Of a stretch of 64,000 nt of DNA, positions 35,463 to 43,110 are shown one piece after another. Under the pieces are notes generated by a model that had not been told where the DNA came from, searched no databases, and was given only the letters and a program-made list of their open reading frames with translations. Where the stretch lies: positions 44,304 through 108,303 of the forward strand of contig JAFUNK010000018.1 of the NCBI GenBank assembly GCA_017482205.1. The letters run 5' to 3'. The DNA is from Lachnospiraceae bacterium. GTDB lineage: Bacteria; Bacillota; Clostridia; Lachnospirales; Lachnospiraceae. Positions within the stretch are counted from its first letter, which is position 1, and each line of letters starts with the position of its first letter. A program made the position numbers and the translations under genes.

Positions 35463-36620
35463 GTGCAAGTGAAAGATAACAAAGAAGCTGCAGTTAAGGC
35501 AGAAACAGAAGGGTTAAGGCAAAAACTGGAATCAGGAAAAGAATATTATGAAATCCGTCTGGAAAGCATCGGAGGACTGGGAGCCAACCTGTGCGGCAAA
35601 ATGTTGGGGGAACTGGGCTTAAAGTATCTGGATGTAAACAGTAGCAGTTTTTCCAGCTACGGTTCTGAAAAAACAGGTACACCGGTAAAAGGCTTTATCA
35701 GATATTGTAAAAAAGAAAAAGAAATCCGCGTACATTCGCCCGTAGTGGAGCCGGATTTGTTAGTGATATTTCATCAGGCACTTTTAAAGGATAAAACAGT
35801 TTTAAAGGGGTGTGGCAAAGATACGGCGGTGATTATTGCTTTGGAGCCGGGACAGGAATGGCCGGACAATTATCCGTTTGATAACTGTTATGGACTGGAG
35901 GCCCAGAGGATTGCCATGGAAACCCATTCCAGAATTAACGTAGTTATGTTGGGGGCTGCTTTAAAAGTTATGGGTATAGAAAATCTGAAAGCAGGCGAGC
36001 AAATCTGCAAAGACACCCTTGGAAAAAAATATCCGGATGCCCTGAAAAACAATCTGGAAGGCATGCGAAGAGGGTATGAGGAAGTCAAAAGAATTAAGCA
36101 GGCAGTAGGAGAGGCAAGAACACAGTCATCAGAATCGGCGGTACACGCAAAGTGTATGAAGCACAGCAATGAAAAGAAACAGGAATGGGGCTATGAAACA
36201 GCACCCATTGGCGGCATTAATCCCCGTGCAGGCAGTTCGGTAGTGGCAGATTTATCTCCCTCCAGACAGGGATATATTCCTCTTTTTATCAAGGAAAGGT
36301 GTATTAATTGCGGTTTGTGTCACTCTACCTGCCCCGATATGGTATTTCAGTTTGCAAAGGGCGAGTACAAAGGCAGGGAAATGATGGTCAATCAGGGGTT
36401 GGACTATTATCATTGCAAAGGCTGTCTTCGCTGTGTGGATGTCTGTCCGGTGAATGCACTGGTAAGAGGTGTGGAAGCAGAACATGCTGATAAAGAGTAC
36501 TTTTTGCCAAATCAGGAGCTTTTACGGATGCCTGCATATTACGAAGAAGCGGGACCTGACGGTTATATCACATCGGAGTCTTATTTGACAGAAAAGAGAA
36601 TGGAAGGAGGAGAAGTATAA
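35463..36620 (+). CDS. 2-oxoacid:ferredoxin oxidoreductase, fused gamma and ferredoxin (delta) subunits
   Basis: This 385-aa protein combines two subunits of the pyruvate/2-ketoacid:ferredoxin oxidoreductase superfamily. Residues about 25-200 are the gamma domain (EIRLESIGGLGANLCGKMLG at the start). Residues about 275-345 hold two 4Fe-4S motifs, CINCGLCHSTCPD and CKGCLRCVDVCPV. The middle linker (about 215-265) is polar. The GTG start follows AGGGAGG. The stop codon overlaps the ATG of the alpha-beta gene by one base, so the two are translationally coupled and form one complex. The substrate could be pyruvate, a branched 2-oxoacid or another oxoacid. Confidence 0.88.
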   Translation: MQVKDNKEAAVKAETEGLRQKLESGKEYYEIRLESIGGLGANLCGKMLGELGLKYLDVNSSSFSSYGSEKTGTPVKGFIRYCKKEKEIRVHSPVVEPDLLVIFHQALLKDKTVLKGCGKDTAVIIALEPGQEWPDNYPFDNCYGLEAQRIAMETHSRINVVMLGAALKVMGIENLKAGEQICKDTLGKKYPDALKNNLEGMRRGYEEVKRIKQAVGEARTQSSESAVHAKCMKHSNEKKQEWGYETAPIGGINPRAGSSVVADLSPSRQGYIPLFIKERCINCGLCHSTCPDMVFQFAKGEYKGREMMVNQGLDYYHCKGCLRCVDVCPVNALVRGVEAEHADKEYFLPNQELLRMPAYYEEAGPDGYITSESYLTEKRMEGGEV

Positions 36621-38929
36621 TGAAAAAGCAGGTCATGGAATATGCATCAGGAAATGAAATGGCGGCTATTGCCATCAAGCAGATTGGATATGATTTGATG
36701 GGCTATTATCCCATTACTCCTTCTACCCAGATTGCAGAAAATCTGGATATTATGCGTGCAAACGGCGAAACAGATTTAGTCATGGTAGCGGCAGAAGGGG
36801 AGCATAGTGCGGCAGGTATCTGTTATGGTGCGTCGGTAGCCGGTGGGCGTGTTATCAATGCCACCAGTGCCAACGGACTTTTGTATGCTATTGAACAGTT
36901 TCCGGTGCAGTCCGGTACGAGGTATCCTATGGTTATGAATGTGGTGTGCAGAACGGTTTCAGGACCGTTATCTATTAAAGGCGACCACAGTGATATTATG
37001 TATATTTTAAATGCAGGCTGGCCGATTTTGTTTGCAAGTACGGTACAGCAGGTATACGATTTTAACATTATTGCATTAAAACTGGCAGAAGCAGTGCGAC
37101 TTCCGGTGGTGGTGGCATATGACGGATTTTTTACCAGTCATCAAAAAAGCCGATGCAATAGATTTGAAGAAGATGAGACGGTAAAAGAATTTATAGGTGA
37201 AAAACAGGAAAAATATCCCTTTCTGGATTTAGAGCATCCCATAACGGTTGGTTCGTATATGAATGAGCCGGATATTATTAACAACAGATACCAGTTGCAC
37301 TTAGCAATGGAAGAGGCCAGCCGTCTGTTGCCTCAGTTGTTTGCTGCCTACAAGGAGATTTCGGGAAGAGAATATGGTAAAGTAGAAGGAATCCATTGTA
37401 AAGATGCCAAAAATCTGTTGGTTCTGTTAGGTTCTTCCTATGATACTGCTATGGAAGCGGTAGAAGAAATGCGGCAGCAGGGAGAAAAGGTAGGAGCGGC
37501 TACTTTGCACGTACTGCGTCCGTTTCCGGCAAAAGAACTGGCAGAGTTAATCGGTAATGCTACAAATATTCTGGTGGCTGACCGCCAGGACAGCTATGGG
37601 GCAGGCGGCGGTAATTTGTCCTTGGAAGTACGTGCCGCCATGCAGAAAAACGCAAGTCGGGTAAAAATAAAAAGTCTTGTCTATGGGCTTGGCGGTAAGG
37701 ATTTCTTTAAAGAAGATGCCAAAGCAATGCTTGCATGGGCAGAAGATGATTCTAAGCCGGATTTTGCCTATTATGGAGTGACACCGGGAGAAACTGCGGG
37801 GGCAGAGGAACAGCCACTGTTTGCGCCTGTCACGGGCGAGATGACCCGTATAGGGGCAACGAAGGTAGAGTGCGCAGAAGTAACACAGGGCACAAGCGGA
37901 GAGCATCAAAGCGGGCAGGCAGTAGCACAAGATGCGGCAGAGCAGGGAATGGCACAGGAAGCAAGCACGCAGGTGAGCCCACTCAAGGTCACCGGTGGCA
38001 CTCTGAATGCAGTTACAGCCATGCCGGGACGTATTGCACCCGGACACGGAGCATGCCCCGGCTGCGGCATACCGGTCAACTTAAATCTGCTTCTTAGAGG
38101 AATCGAAGACCCGGTGGTGTTTTTATTCCAGACCGGTTGTGGCATGATTGTAACAACAGCTTATCCCAGAACAAGTTTTAAAGTGCCGTACCTTCACAAT
38201 CTGTTTCAGAACGGAGCAGCAACCTTAAGCGGTGTGGCTGAAATCTGTTACCGCAAGCAGCAAAAAGGAGAAATACCGCCGGGAGACATTATTTTTGTGA
38301 TGGTGAGCGGTGACGGCGGCATGGATATCGGAATGGGCTCTGCCATAGGCACGGCACTTCGCGGACACAGACTGCTTATTTTTGAATATGATAACGGCGG
38401 TTACATGAACACCGGTTATCAGCTCTCTTATTCCACACCGTTAGGGGCCAGGAGCTCCACTTCCCATGTAGGAAAAGCACAGTACGGCAAGACCTTTTTC
38501 CACAAGGATATGCCTAAAATCATGGCAGCCACGGGCATTCCCTATGTGGCTACCGTGGCAGAGTCCAATCCTACGGATTTTATCAAAAAAGCAGCTAAGG
38601 CAGCCTATTATGCCAAGACTACGGGAACGGCTTATGTAAAAGCCATTTCCGCCTGTCCCTTAAACTGGAACGACAAACCTGCTACAGAGCGAAGGGTAAT
38701 CGAAGCCGCCGTAAATAGTTGTTACTTCCCATTATATGAAGTGGAACAGGGCGTAACCAGACTGTCCTATGACCCGGAAAAAACAGGTAAAAAAATTCCT
38801 GTTCTTGACTGGCTCTCCATGATGGGACGAACCAAGCATTTGCAAAAGGAAGAATACCGGGATGTGGTAGAACGGATGCAGCAGGAAATAGATAATAGAT
38901 TTTATGAATTGAAAAAGAGGACAGAATAG
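36620..38929 (+). CDS. 2-oxoacid:ferredoxin oxidoreductase, fused alpha and beta (TPP) subunits
   Basis: The 769-aa protein fuses the alpha subunit (about residues 1-390; GYYPITPSTQIAENL and AEGEHSAAGICYGAS) to the thiamine-diphosphate beta subunit (about 470-769; APGHGACPGCG with iron or TPP-near Cys residues, and the TPP/Mg motif GDGGMDIGMGSAIG). The joining segment (about 395-465) is a Gln/Ala/Gly/Glu-rich linker (QSGQAVAQDAAEQGMAQEAS) that looks like a simple spacer. With the upstream gamma-delta fusion it gives a complete enzyme from two polypeptides. It oxidises a 2-oxoacid to an acyl-CoA and reduces ferredoxin. The downstream hairpin overlaps the toxin promoter. Confidence 0.9.
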   Translation: MKKQVMEYASGNEMAAIAIKQIGYDLMGYYPITPSTQIAENLDIMRANGETDLVMVAAEGEHSAAGICYGASVAGGRVINATSANGLLYAIEQFPVQSGTRYPMVMNVVCRTVSGPLSIKGDHSDIMYILNAGWPILFASTVQQVYDFNIIALKLAEAVRLPVVVAYDGFFTSHQKSRCNRFEEDETVKEFIGEKQEKYPFLDLEHPITVGSYMNEPDIINNRYQLHLAMEEASRLLPQLFAAYKEISGREYGKVEGIHCKDAKNLLVLLGSSYDTAMEAVEEMRQQGEKVGAATLHVLRPFPAKELAELIGNATNILVADRQDSYGAGGGNLSLEVRAAMQKNASRVKIKSLVYGLGGKDFFKEDAKAMLAWAEDDSKPDFAYYGVTPGETAGAEEQPLFAPVTGEMTRIGATKVECAEVTQGTSGEHQSGQAVAQDAAEQGMAQEASTQVSPLKVTGGTLNAVTAMPGRIAPGHGACPGCGIPVNLNLLLRGIEDPVVFLFQTGCGMIVTTAYPRTSFKVPYLHNLFQNGAATLSGVAEICYRKQQKGEIPPGDIIFVMVSGDGGMDIGMGSAIGTALRGHRLLIFEYDNGGYMNTGYQLSYSTPLGARSSTSHVGKAQYGKTFFHKDMPKIMAATGIPYVATVAESNPTDFIKKAAKAAYYAKTTGTAYVKAISACPLNWNDKPATERRVIEAAVNSCYFPLYEVEQGVTRLSYDPEKTGKKIPVLDWLSMMGRTKHLQKEEYRDVVERMQQEIDNRFYELKKRTE

Positions 38930-38955
38930 ATAAACACCGCAGATGTTAATATAAT
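38927..38955 (+). promoter_or_regulatory. Promoter of the type I toxin
   Basis: TATAAT (38950-38955) is preceded at 17 bp by TAGATA (38927-38932, 4/6 to consensus). The predicted start site is about 20 bases before the toxin ATG. The promoter overlaps the hairpin at the end of the oxidoreductase gene. Confidence 0.5.
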
Positions 38956-38968
38956 GCGTCTGCGGTGT
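38934..38968 (+). terminator. Hairpin after the alpha-beta oxidoreductase gene
   Basis: A 10-bp perfect stem (38934-38943 with 38959-38968) with a 15-base loop is present. The T tract after it is weak, so termination may be partial. Confidence 0.55.
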
Positions 38969-38981
38969 GTTCTTGATTTGA

Positions 38982-39071
38982 ATGTACGAAGTTTTAAGCC
39001 TGTTATTTTTAGGCGGTTCGTTTCTGATTGCACTGCTTGCCTACATAGATAGGAACAACAAGCGAAAATAA
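38982..39071 (+). CDS. Small hydrophobic toxin of a type I toxin-antitoxin system (holin-like toxin family)
   Basis: This 29-residue peptide starts MYEVLSLLFLGGSFLIALLA and ends in a basic tail DRNNKRK. The pattern YEVLSLL, one membrane helix, then charged tail matches the 'putative holin-like toxin' peptides of Firmicutes, which damage or depolarise the membrane when over-produced. There is no strong ribosome site directly upstream, which is usual for type I toxins. Two hairpins follow, and an antisense promoter faces the gene from the right. It lies between the oxidoreductase and a two-component system. Identification is from memory of the family. Confidence 0.75.
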   Translation: MYEVLSLLFLGGSFLIALLAYIDRNNKRK

Positions 39072-39162
39072 ATAAGCCCACCTTTGTACTTGGCCGGTAG
39101 AAGGTGAGCTTAAATACTTAACTTCGAGGCTAACCACTTTGTGGGCGGTTACTCTTTTTTAT
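39064..39162 (-). ncRNA. Antitoxin antisense RNA (predicted)
   Basis: From the promoter at 39169-39197 a minus-strand RNA of about 95-100 bases would run leftwards. It would be complementary to the toxin mRNA 3' region and last codons, and would stop at a hairpin (39101-39111 with 39074-39084, one G-U pair) followed on that strand by a T-rich stretch. The convergent, 3'-overlapping layout is the standard one for this toxin family. Confidence 0.6.
39131..39160 (+). terminator. Terminator of the toxin mRNA
   Basis: TAACC (39131-39135) pairs with GGTTA around a short inner stem and is followed by CTC and a T run (39153-39160). The toxin transcript would end here, overlapping the antisense RNA. 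Confidence 0.6.
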
Positions 39163-39168
39163 GTCTAC

Positions 39169-39197
39169 ACTATATCATGTATCCCAATTTTTTTCAA
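39169..39197 (-). promoter_or_regulatory. Promoter of the antitoxin RNA
   Basis: On the minus strand TTGAAA (39197-39192) and TATAGT (39174-39169) are separated by exactly 17 bp. It is stronger than the toxin promoter, as expected for an antitoxin. Confidence 0.7.
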
Positions 39198-39377
39198 CTC
39201 TATTTCTACGTTTTTATATCAATCAACATATTCTAAGATGATAAATCTCCAAAACCACCTCCCCAACCTCAACAATTCTTGAACTTTGGTTGAAACAGAA
39301 TTGAATAAGTACTGGTAAATTTTATGAAATAGGCTTATTATCAGTAGTAGGATTGTTAACGGAAGTGGAGGCAATGA

Positions 39378-40049
39378 ATGTTTAAGATTTTAATCGCCGA
39401 GGATGATAGAGAGTTAAGGCAGTTGTTTCAGCATGTACTGGGAAAGAACGGATATATGGTAAAAGGGGTGTCCGATGGTAAGGAAGCACTGGAAGCCATG
39501 GACAATGACTATTTTGACCTGATTATATCCGATATTATGATGCCAAATGTGGATGGATATGAGTTGGTACGTTCATTGAGGGATGCGGGGAATATGATAC
39601 CGGTTCTGATGATTACGGCAAGGGATGCCTTTGATGACATGCGGCTGGGCTTTTTGTCGGGAACGGATGACTTTATGGTAAAGCCTGTTAATATCAATGA
39701 GATGGTGTTGCGTGTCAGTGCCCTGTTGAGGCGGGCGCAGATGATAAATGAGCGCAGGCAGACCATAGGAAATACGGTTTTGGAGTGTGACTCCCTGACG
39801 GTGACTACTGATAAAGAGAATATGGTTTTGCCCCAGAAAGAGTTTATGCTGCTATACAAGATGGTATCTTTTCCGGGCAAGATTTTTACCAGACAGCAGT
39901 TGATGGATGATATCTGGGGATATGAGTCGGAGAGTGATACCCATACGGTGGACGTACATATCGGCAGACTGCGTGAGCGGTTCAGAGACAATGAGGACTT
40001 TAAGATTGTGACCATACGTGGGGTTGGATACAAGGTGATAAAAGCATGA
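39378..40049 (+). CDS. OmpR/PhoB-family response regulator
   Basis: The 223-aa protein has a receiver domain (residues 1-118): acidic pair EDD near 8-10, phospho-acceptor Asp in IISDIMMPNVDGYEL, conserved Thr in MITARD and Lys in MVKPVN. A winged-helix DNA-binding domain follows (about 128-222; GKIFTRQQLMDDIWGYESES, VDVHIGRLRERFRDN, TIRGVGYKVIK). It overlaps the histidine kinase gene by 4 bp. No obvious transport operon is beside it, so its targets are unknown. Confidence 0.95.
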   Translation: MFKILIAEDDRELRQLFQHVLGKNGYMVKGVSDGKEALEAMDNDYFDLIISDIMMPNVDGYELVRSLRDAGNMIPVLMITARDAFDDMRLGFLSGTDDFMVKPVNINEMVLRVSALLRRAQMINERRQTIGNTVLECDSLTVTTDKENMVLPQKEFMLLYKMVSFPGKIFTRQQLMDDIWGYESESDTHTVDVHIGRLRERFRDNEDFKIVTIRGVGYKVIKA

Positions 40050-41074
40050 AAAAAGTAAACAAGAAGTTTCTTAATCTGGGGATGACCATGAGCGTACGCT
40101 TTACGCTTTTAGTAATGGCGGAACTGGTTGTGGTCTGCCTTATTTCATGGATTTTTGCGGAGTTATTAAATTTTCAGGTGGAAATGCCGCTGGCGGTATG
40201 GCTGGTACTGTTGAGTGTTATTATAGGCGGAGCCATTAACAGCTTTTTAAGTAAAAGCTTTTTTGACCCGATTACAAGGCTGGGAGAGGCTATGCAGCAG
40301 GTGGCGGAAGGGGACTTCGATGTCAGACTGGAGTCCAAGCATGGATTAAAAGAAATCCGTGATATTTACGCCAATTTTAACTTAATGGCAAAGGAACTGG
40401 GAGCAACAGAGATTTTGCAGACTGATTTTGTGTCCAATGTATCCCATGAGTTTAAAACGCCTATCAGTGCGGTAGAGGGGTACGCTACCCTGCTCCAGGG
40501 AAGTGAGCAATTAAGTTCGGAAGAACAGGAAATTTATGTAGAGAAAATCCTGTTAAATACCAGAAGATTGTCCCATTTAGTAGGTAATATTTTACTGTTG
40601 TCCAAAATTGACAATCAGGCAATACAGAACCGACAGACCAAATTCAGACTGGATGAGCAGATTAGGCAGTCCATTGTTATATTGGAGCCGCAATGGGCAG
40701 GAAAGGATATTGAATTTGATGTAGATTTGGAAGATGTAGAATATGTAGGAGCAGAAAGTCTATTGCACCATGTATGGGACAACCTGATAGGGAACGCTGT
40801 TAAATTCAGTCCCCAGGGCGGAACTATACGCATCAGAATGGAAAAGAAAAATAAGCAGATTATTTTTTCCATAGAGGATAGCGGACCGGGTATCAGTGAA
40901 GATGCCAAGAAGCACATATTTGATAAGTTTTATCAGGAGGACAGTTCCCACAAAGAAGAGGGAAACGGACTGGGACTGGCACTGGTAAAACAGATTCTGC
41001 ATATATGCGGGGGAAGCGTTACGGCGGAAAATATTCCCGGCGGAGGCTGCAAATTCAGTGTTATTTTAAAATAG
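40046..41074 (+). CDS. Intramembrane-sensing sensor histidine kinase with HAMP domain
   Basis: The 342-aa kinase has two membrane helices (about residues 15-39 and 48-70) joined by a loop of only about eight residues, so it belongs to the group that senses within or at the membrane, often antibiotics or envelope stress. A HAMP domain (about 70-122) leads to the H-box NVSHEFKTPISAVEGYATLL, N-box HHVWDNLIGNAVKFSP, G1 DSGPGIS and G2 GNGLGLALV. It is translated with the response regulator through an ATGA overlap. Confidence 0.94.
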   Translation: MKKVNKKFLNLGMTMSVRFTLLVMAELVVVCLISWIFAELLNFQVEMPLAVWLVLLSVIIGGAINSFLSKSFFDPITRLGEAMQQVAEGDFDVRLESKHGLKEIRDIYANFNLMAKELGATEILQTDFVSNVSHEFKTPISAVEGYATLLQGSEQLSSEEQEIYVEKILLNTRRLSHLVGNILLLSKIDNQAIQNRQTKFRLDEQIRQSIVILEPQWAGKDIEFDVDLEDVEYVGAESLLHHVWDNLIGNAVKFSPQGGTIRIRMEKKNKQIIFSIEDSGPGISEDAKKHIFDKFYQEDSSHKEEGNGLGLALVKQILHICGGSVTAENIPGGGCKFSVILK

Positions 41075-41139
41075 TATAAGTATATGGCGACTGGGGATAG
41101 CGTTATTTCCGGCTATTTTACAGAGGCAGAAATAGGAAA

Positions 41140-41171
41140 GATGAGGATAGAAAATTGTCCTCATCTTTTTT
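41140..41171 (+). terminator. Terminator after the two-component operon
   Basis: GATGAGGA (41140-41147) pairs with TCCTCATC (41158-41165) and is followed by a T run. A 24-bp perfect palindrome (41166-41189) centred on CAATTG overlaps the T run and may act for the other strand or as a protein site. Confidence 0.8.
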
Positions 41172-41256
41172 CAACAATTGTTGAAAAAAAGTTGATGTTG
41201 AGTTGTGAATTTATTTATATAGTGTATTTTGGTAAGGTAAAGGAGTAAAATACATA

Positions 41257-41333
41257 ACATGTAGTTGACGACGGCTCTACATGTAGTTATAATAACTATG
41301 TGACGAAGAGCGTAAAAGTGTAGTACATATGTA
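41257..41333 (+). promoter_or_regulatory. Promoter with three ACATGTAG-type sites before the glycolipid operon
   Basis: TTGACG (41265-41270) and a perfect TATAAT (41288-41293) at 17 bp form a strong promoter. ACATGTAGTT occurs at 41257-41266 and 41279-41288, 22 bp apart, covering the -35 and the edge of the -10. A third related site, TACATATGTA, lies at 41324-41333. CTACATGTAG and TACATATGTA are dyads of the kind bound by BlaI/CopY-type or other winged-helix repressors. Confidence 0.65.
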
Positions 41334-41355
41334 GGAAAGAAAAAGTATAGTTGTT

Positions 41356-42132
41356 ATGGAAAAACAAATAATCTATTACAAAGATGAATTGAATGATGAG
41401 TTTTCCACAGCAGTGATTGAACCCAAAAGGATTGAAAGAGATTATGTGTACATACATAAGAGTCTGTGGAAGAAGTTTACACACTTTTTCTGGTACAGAA
41501 TTGTGGCAAATCCTTTGGCATATGCATACCTGAAGTTATATTTCGGACACAGGATAATTAATAAAAAGGTATTGAAAAAAGCCAAGGGAACGGGGTATTT
41601 TCAGTATGCTAACCATACCCATTTTATGGCGGATGCCCTGATACCTACCATGGTCAGTAATCCCAGAGATACTTATGTGATCGTGCATCCAAACAACGTG
41701 TCCATGCCTTATTTGGGAAGAATAACGCCAAGCCTTGGGGCATTGCCACTGCCGGATGATGCAGAAGCGGCAAAGAAGTTTGTCACTGCCATAGAAACCC
41801 GCATAGAAGAGAAGCAGGTAGTACATATTTATCCGGAAGCCCATATATGGCCTTATTACACAAAAATACGGCCTTTTAAGGATACTTCTTTCAGGTATCC
41901 CATAAAGTGTAACGTACCGGTGTTTTGTTTTACCAATACCTATCAAAAGAGGAAGTGGCGCAAGACGCCCAGGATAGTCACGTATGTGGACGGTCCTTTC
42001 TATGCGGATAAAAATTTAAAGGGAAAAGCACAGCGGGAAGATTTACGGAACCGGGTTTATGAGACCATGGTAAAGCGGGCAGAGAACAATTCCGTAGAGG
42101 TGGTAAAGTACGTGAAAGCAGGAGAAGCATAA
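41356..42132 (+). CDS. PlsC-like acyltransferase
   Basis: This 258-aa protein resembles 1-acylglycerol-3-phosphate acyltransferases. The acceptor-site block is YFQYANHTHFMADA near residue 84, where the spacing from His to Asp is one residue longer than the usual HX4D; a second block VVHIYPEAHIWPYY near 155 matches the FPEG-like motif, and NVPVFCFTNTY is the last conserved strand. No clear membrane helix is seen, so it is probably a peripheral membrane enzyme. It is the first gene after a strong promoter and is followed by two GT8 genes, one of which contains a second acyltransferase domain. Confidence 0.85.
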   Translation: MEKQIIYYKDELNDEFSTAVIEPKRIERDYVYIHKSLWKKFTHFFWYRIVANPLAYAYLKLYFGHRIINKKVLKKAKGTGYFQYANHTHFMADALIPTMVSNPRDTYVIVHPNNVSMPYLGRITPSLGALPLPDDAEAAKKFVTAIETRIEEKQVVHIYPEAHIWPYYTKIRPFKDTSFRYPIKCNVPVFCFTNTYQKRKWRKTPRIVTYVDGPFYADKNLKGKAQREDLRNRVYETMVKRAENNSVEVVKYVKAGEA

Positions 42133-42204
42133 ATTACTTTTAGATTTTGCAAATGCACAGGTTTACATCGGTAATAGTATCACTAAAGCAGATGAGGGAA
42201 AAAG

Positions 42205-43032
42205 ATGATTAACATTTTATTTTCGGGGAATGGAAAGGTATTGGACGGTGTTATTACCTGTATGCTGTCCATTTTCAAACGAAGTGAGACAAAAGAACCT
42301 TTCCGGTTTTTTATCTATACTATGGATATTACCAGAATTAAGCCGGAATATACGGCTATCAGTGAAAAAGAAGTAGCTTATCTGGAGGGGATTGCCAAAT
42401 CCTATAACAGCGAAAATCAGGTAATAAGGGTAGATGTTTCGGATATTTATGAGAAGGAATTTGCCCATTGCCCCAACGAAATGGCGTATTGTTCCCCTTA
42501 CACACTGCTCAGGTTGTTTGCAGATCTTGTACCGGATATGCCGGATAAGATATTGTATCTGGATATAGATATTTTATTTAACAGGGACATTACATTGTTG
42601 TACGATATTGATGTAGAAGGATATGAATATGCCGCGGCAAGAGACCATTACGGTAAATATTTAATTAACCCCAACTATATCAATGCAGGTGTGCTGTTAT
42701 TTAATTTAAAAGAAATGAAGCAGACAGGGCTTCTTAAAAAGGCAAGAGAGTTGATTAAGACCAAGAAGTTAATGTTTGCAGACCAGAGTGCCATTTATCG
42801 TTCCTCTACCAAAAAGAAGATGCTGCCACAGCGTTTCAACGACCAGAAGTTTTTACATAAACATACGGTAATAAGACATTTTTCAAAAAGATTGTTTTGG
42901 CTGCCCTATCCCCATACGGATAATATAAAGCAGTGGATGGTTGGCAAGGTACATAAGGTGTTTGGTTATTACGAGTTCGATGATATTTTGTTTGAATACA
43001 TATATTTGAAGAAAAAGTTTGAAAGGGGTTAG
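42205..43032 (+). CDS. GT8-family glycosyltransferase
   Basis: The 275-aa protein belongs to glycosyltransferase family 8, retaining enzymes that use UDP-sugars and Mn2+. Seen are the N-terminal NILFSGNGKVLDGVITCMLS, the metal-binding DXD in KILYLDIDILFNRDI near 115, and YINAGVLLFNLKEMK near 155. A C-terminal basic segment (HFSKRLFWLPYPH) may touch the membrane. It is shorter than the GT8 part of the next gene. Genes for an acyltransferase before it and a GT8-acyltransferase after it suggest it glycosylates a lipid. Confidence 0.87.
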   Translation: MINILFSGNGKVLDGVITCMLSIFKRSETKEPFRFFIYTMDITRIKPEYTAISEKEVAYLEGIAKSYNSENQVIRVDVSDIYEKEFAHCPNEMAYCSPYTLLRLFADLVPDMPDKILYLDIDILFNRDITLLYDIDVEGYEYAAARDHYGKYLINPNYINAGVLLFNLKEMKQTGLLKKARELIKTKKLMFADQSAIYRSSTKKKMLPQRFNDQKFLHKHTVIRHFSKRLFWLPYPHTDNIKQWMVGKVHKVFGYYEFDDILFEYIYLKKKFERG

Positions 43033-43110
43033 TGTGAAAAATAAATTTTTCACACAGAAATTTGTGCTTGTGCCCAAGTTTCCGGGGTGCGGCAAGAATG
43101 GAGAGTAATT

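Noticed and set aside
41084-41250. A 54-codon ORF on the + strand after the histidine kinase gene
   Set aside because: It has no ribosome site, runs straight through a strong terminator and the 24-bp palindrome, and has no protein-like pattern.
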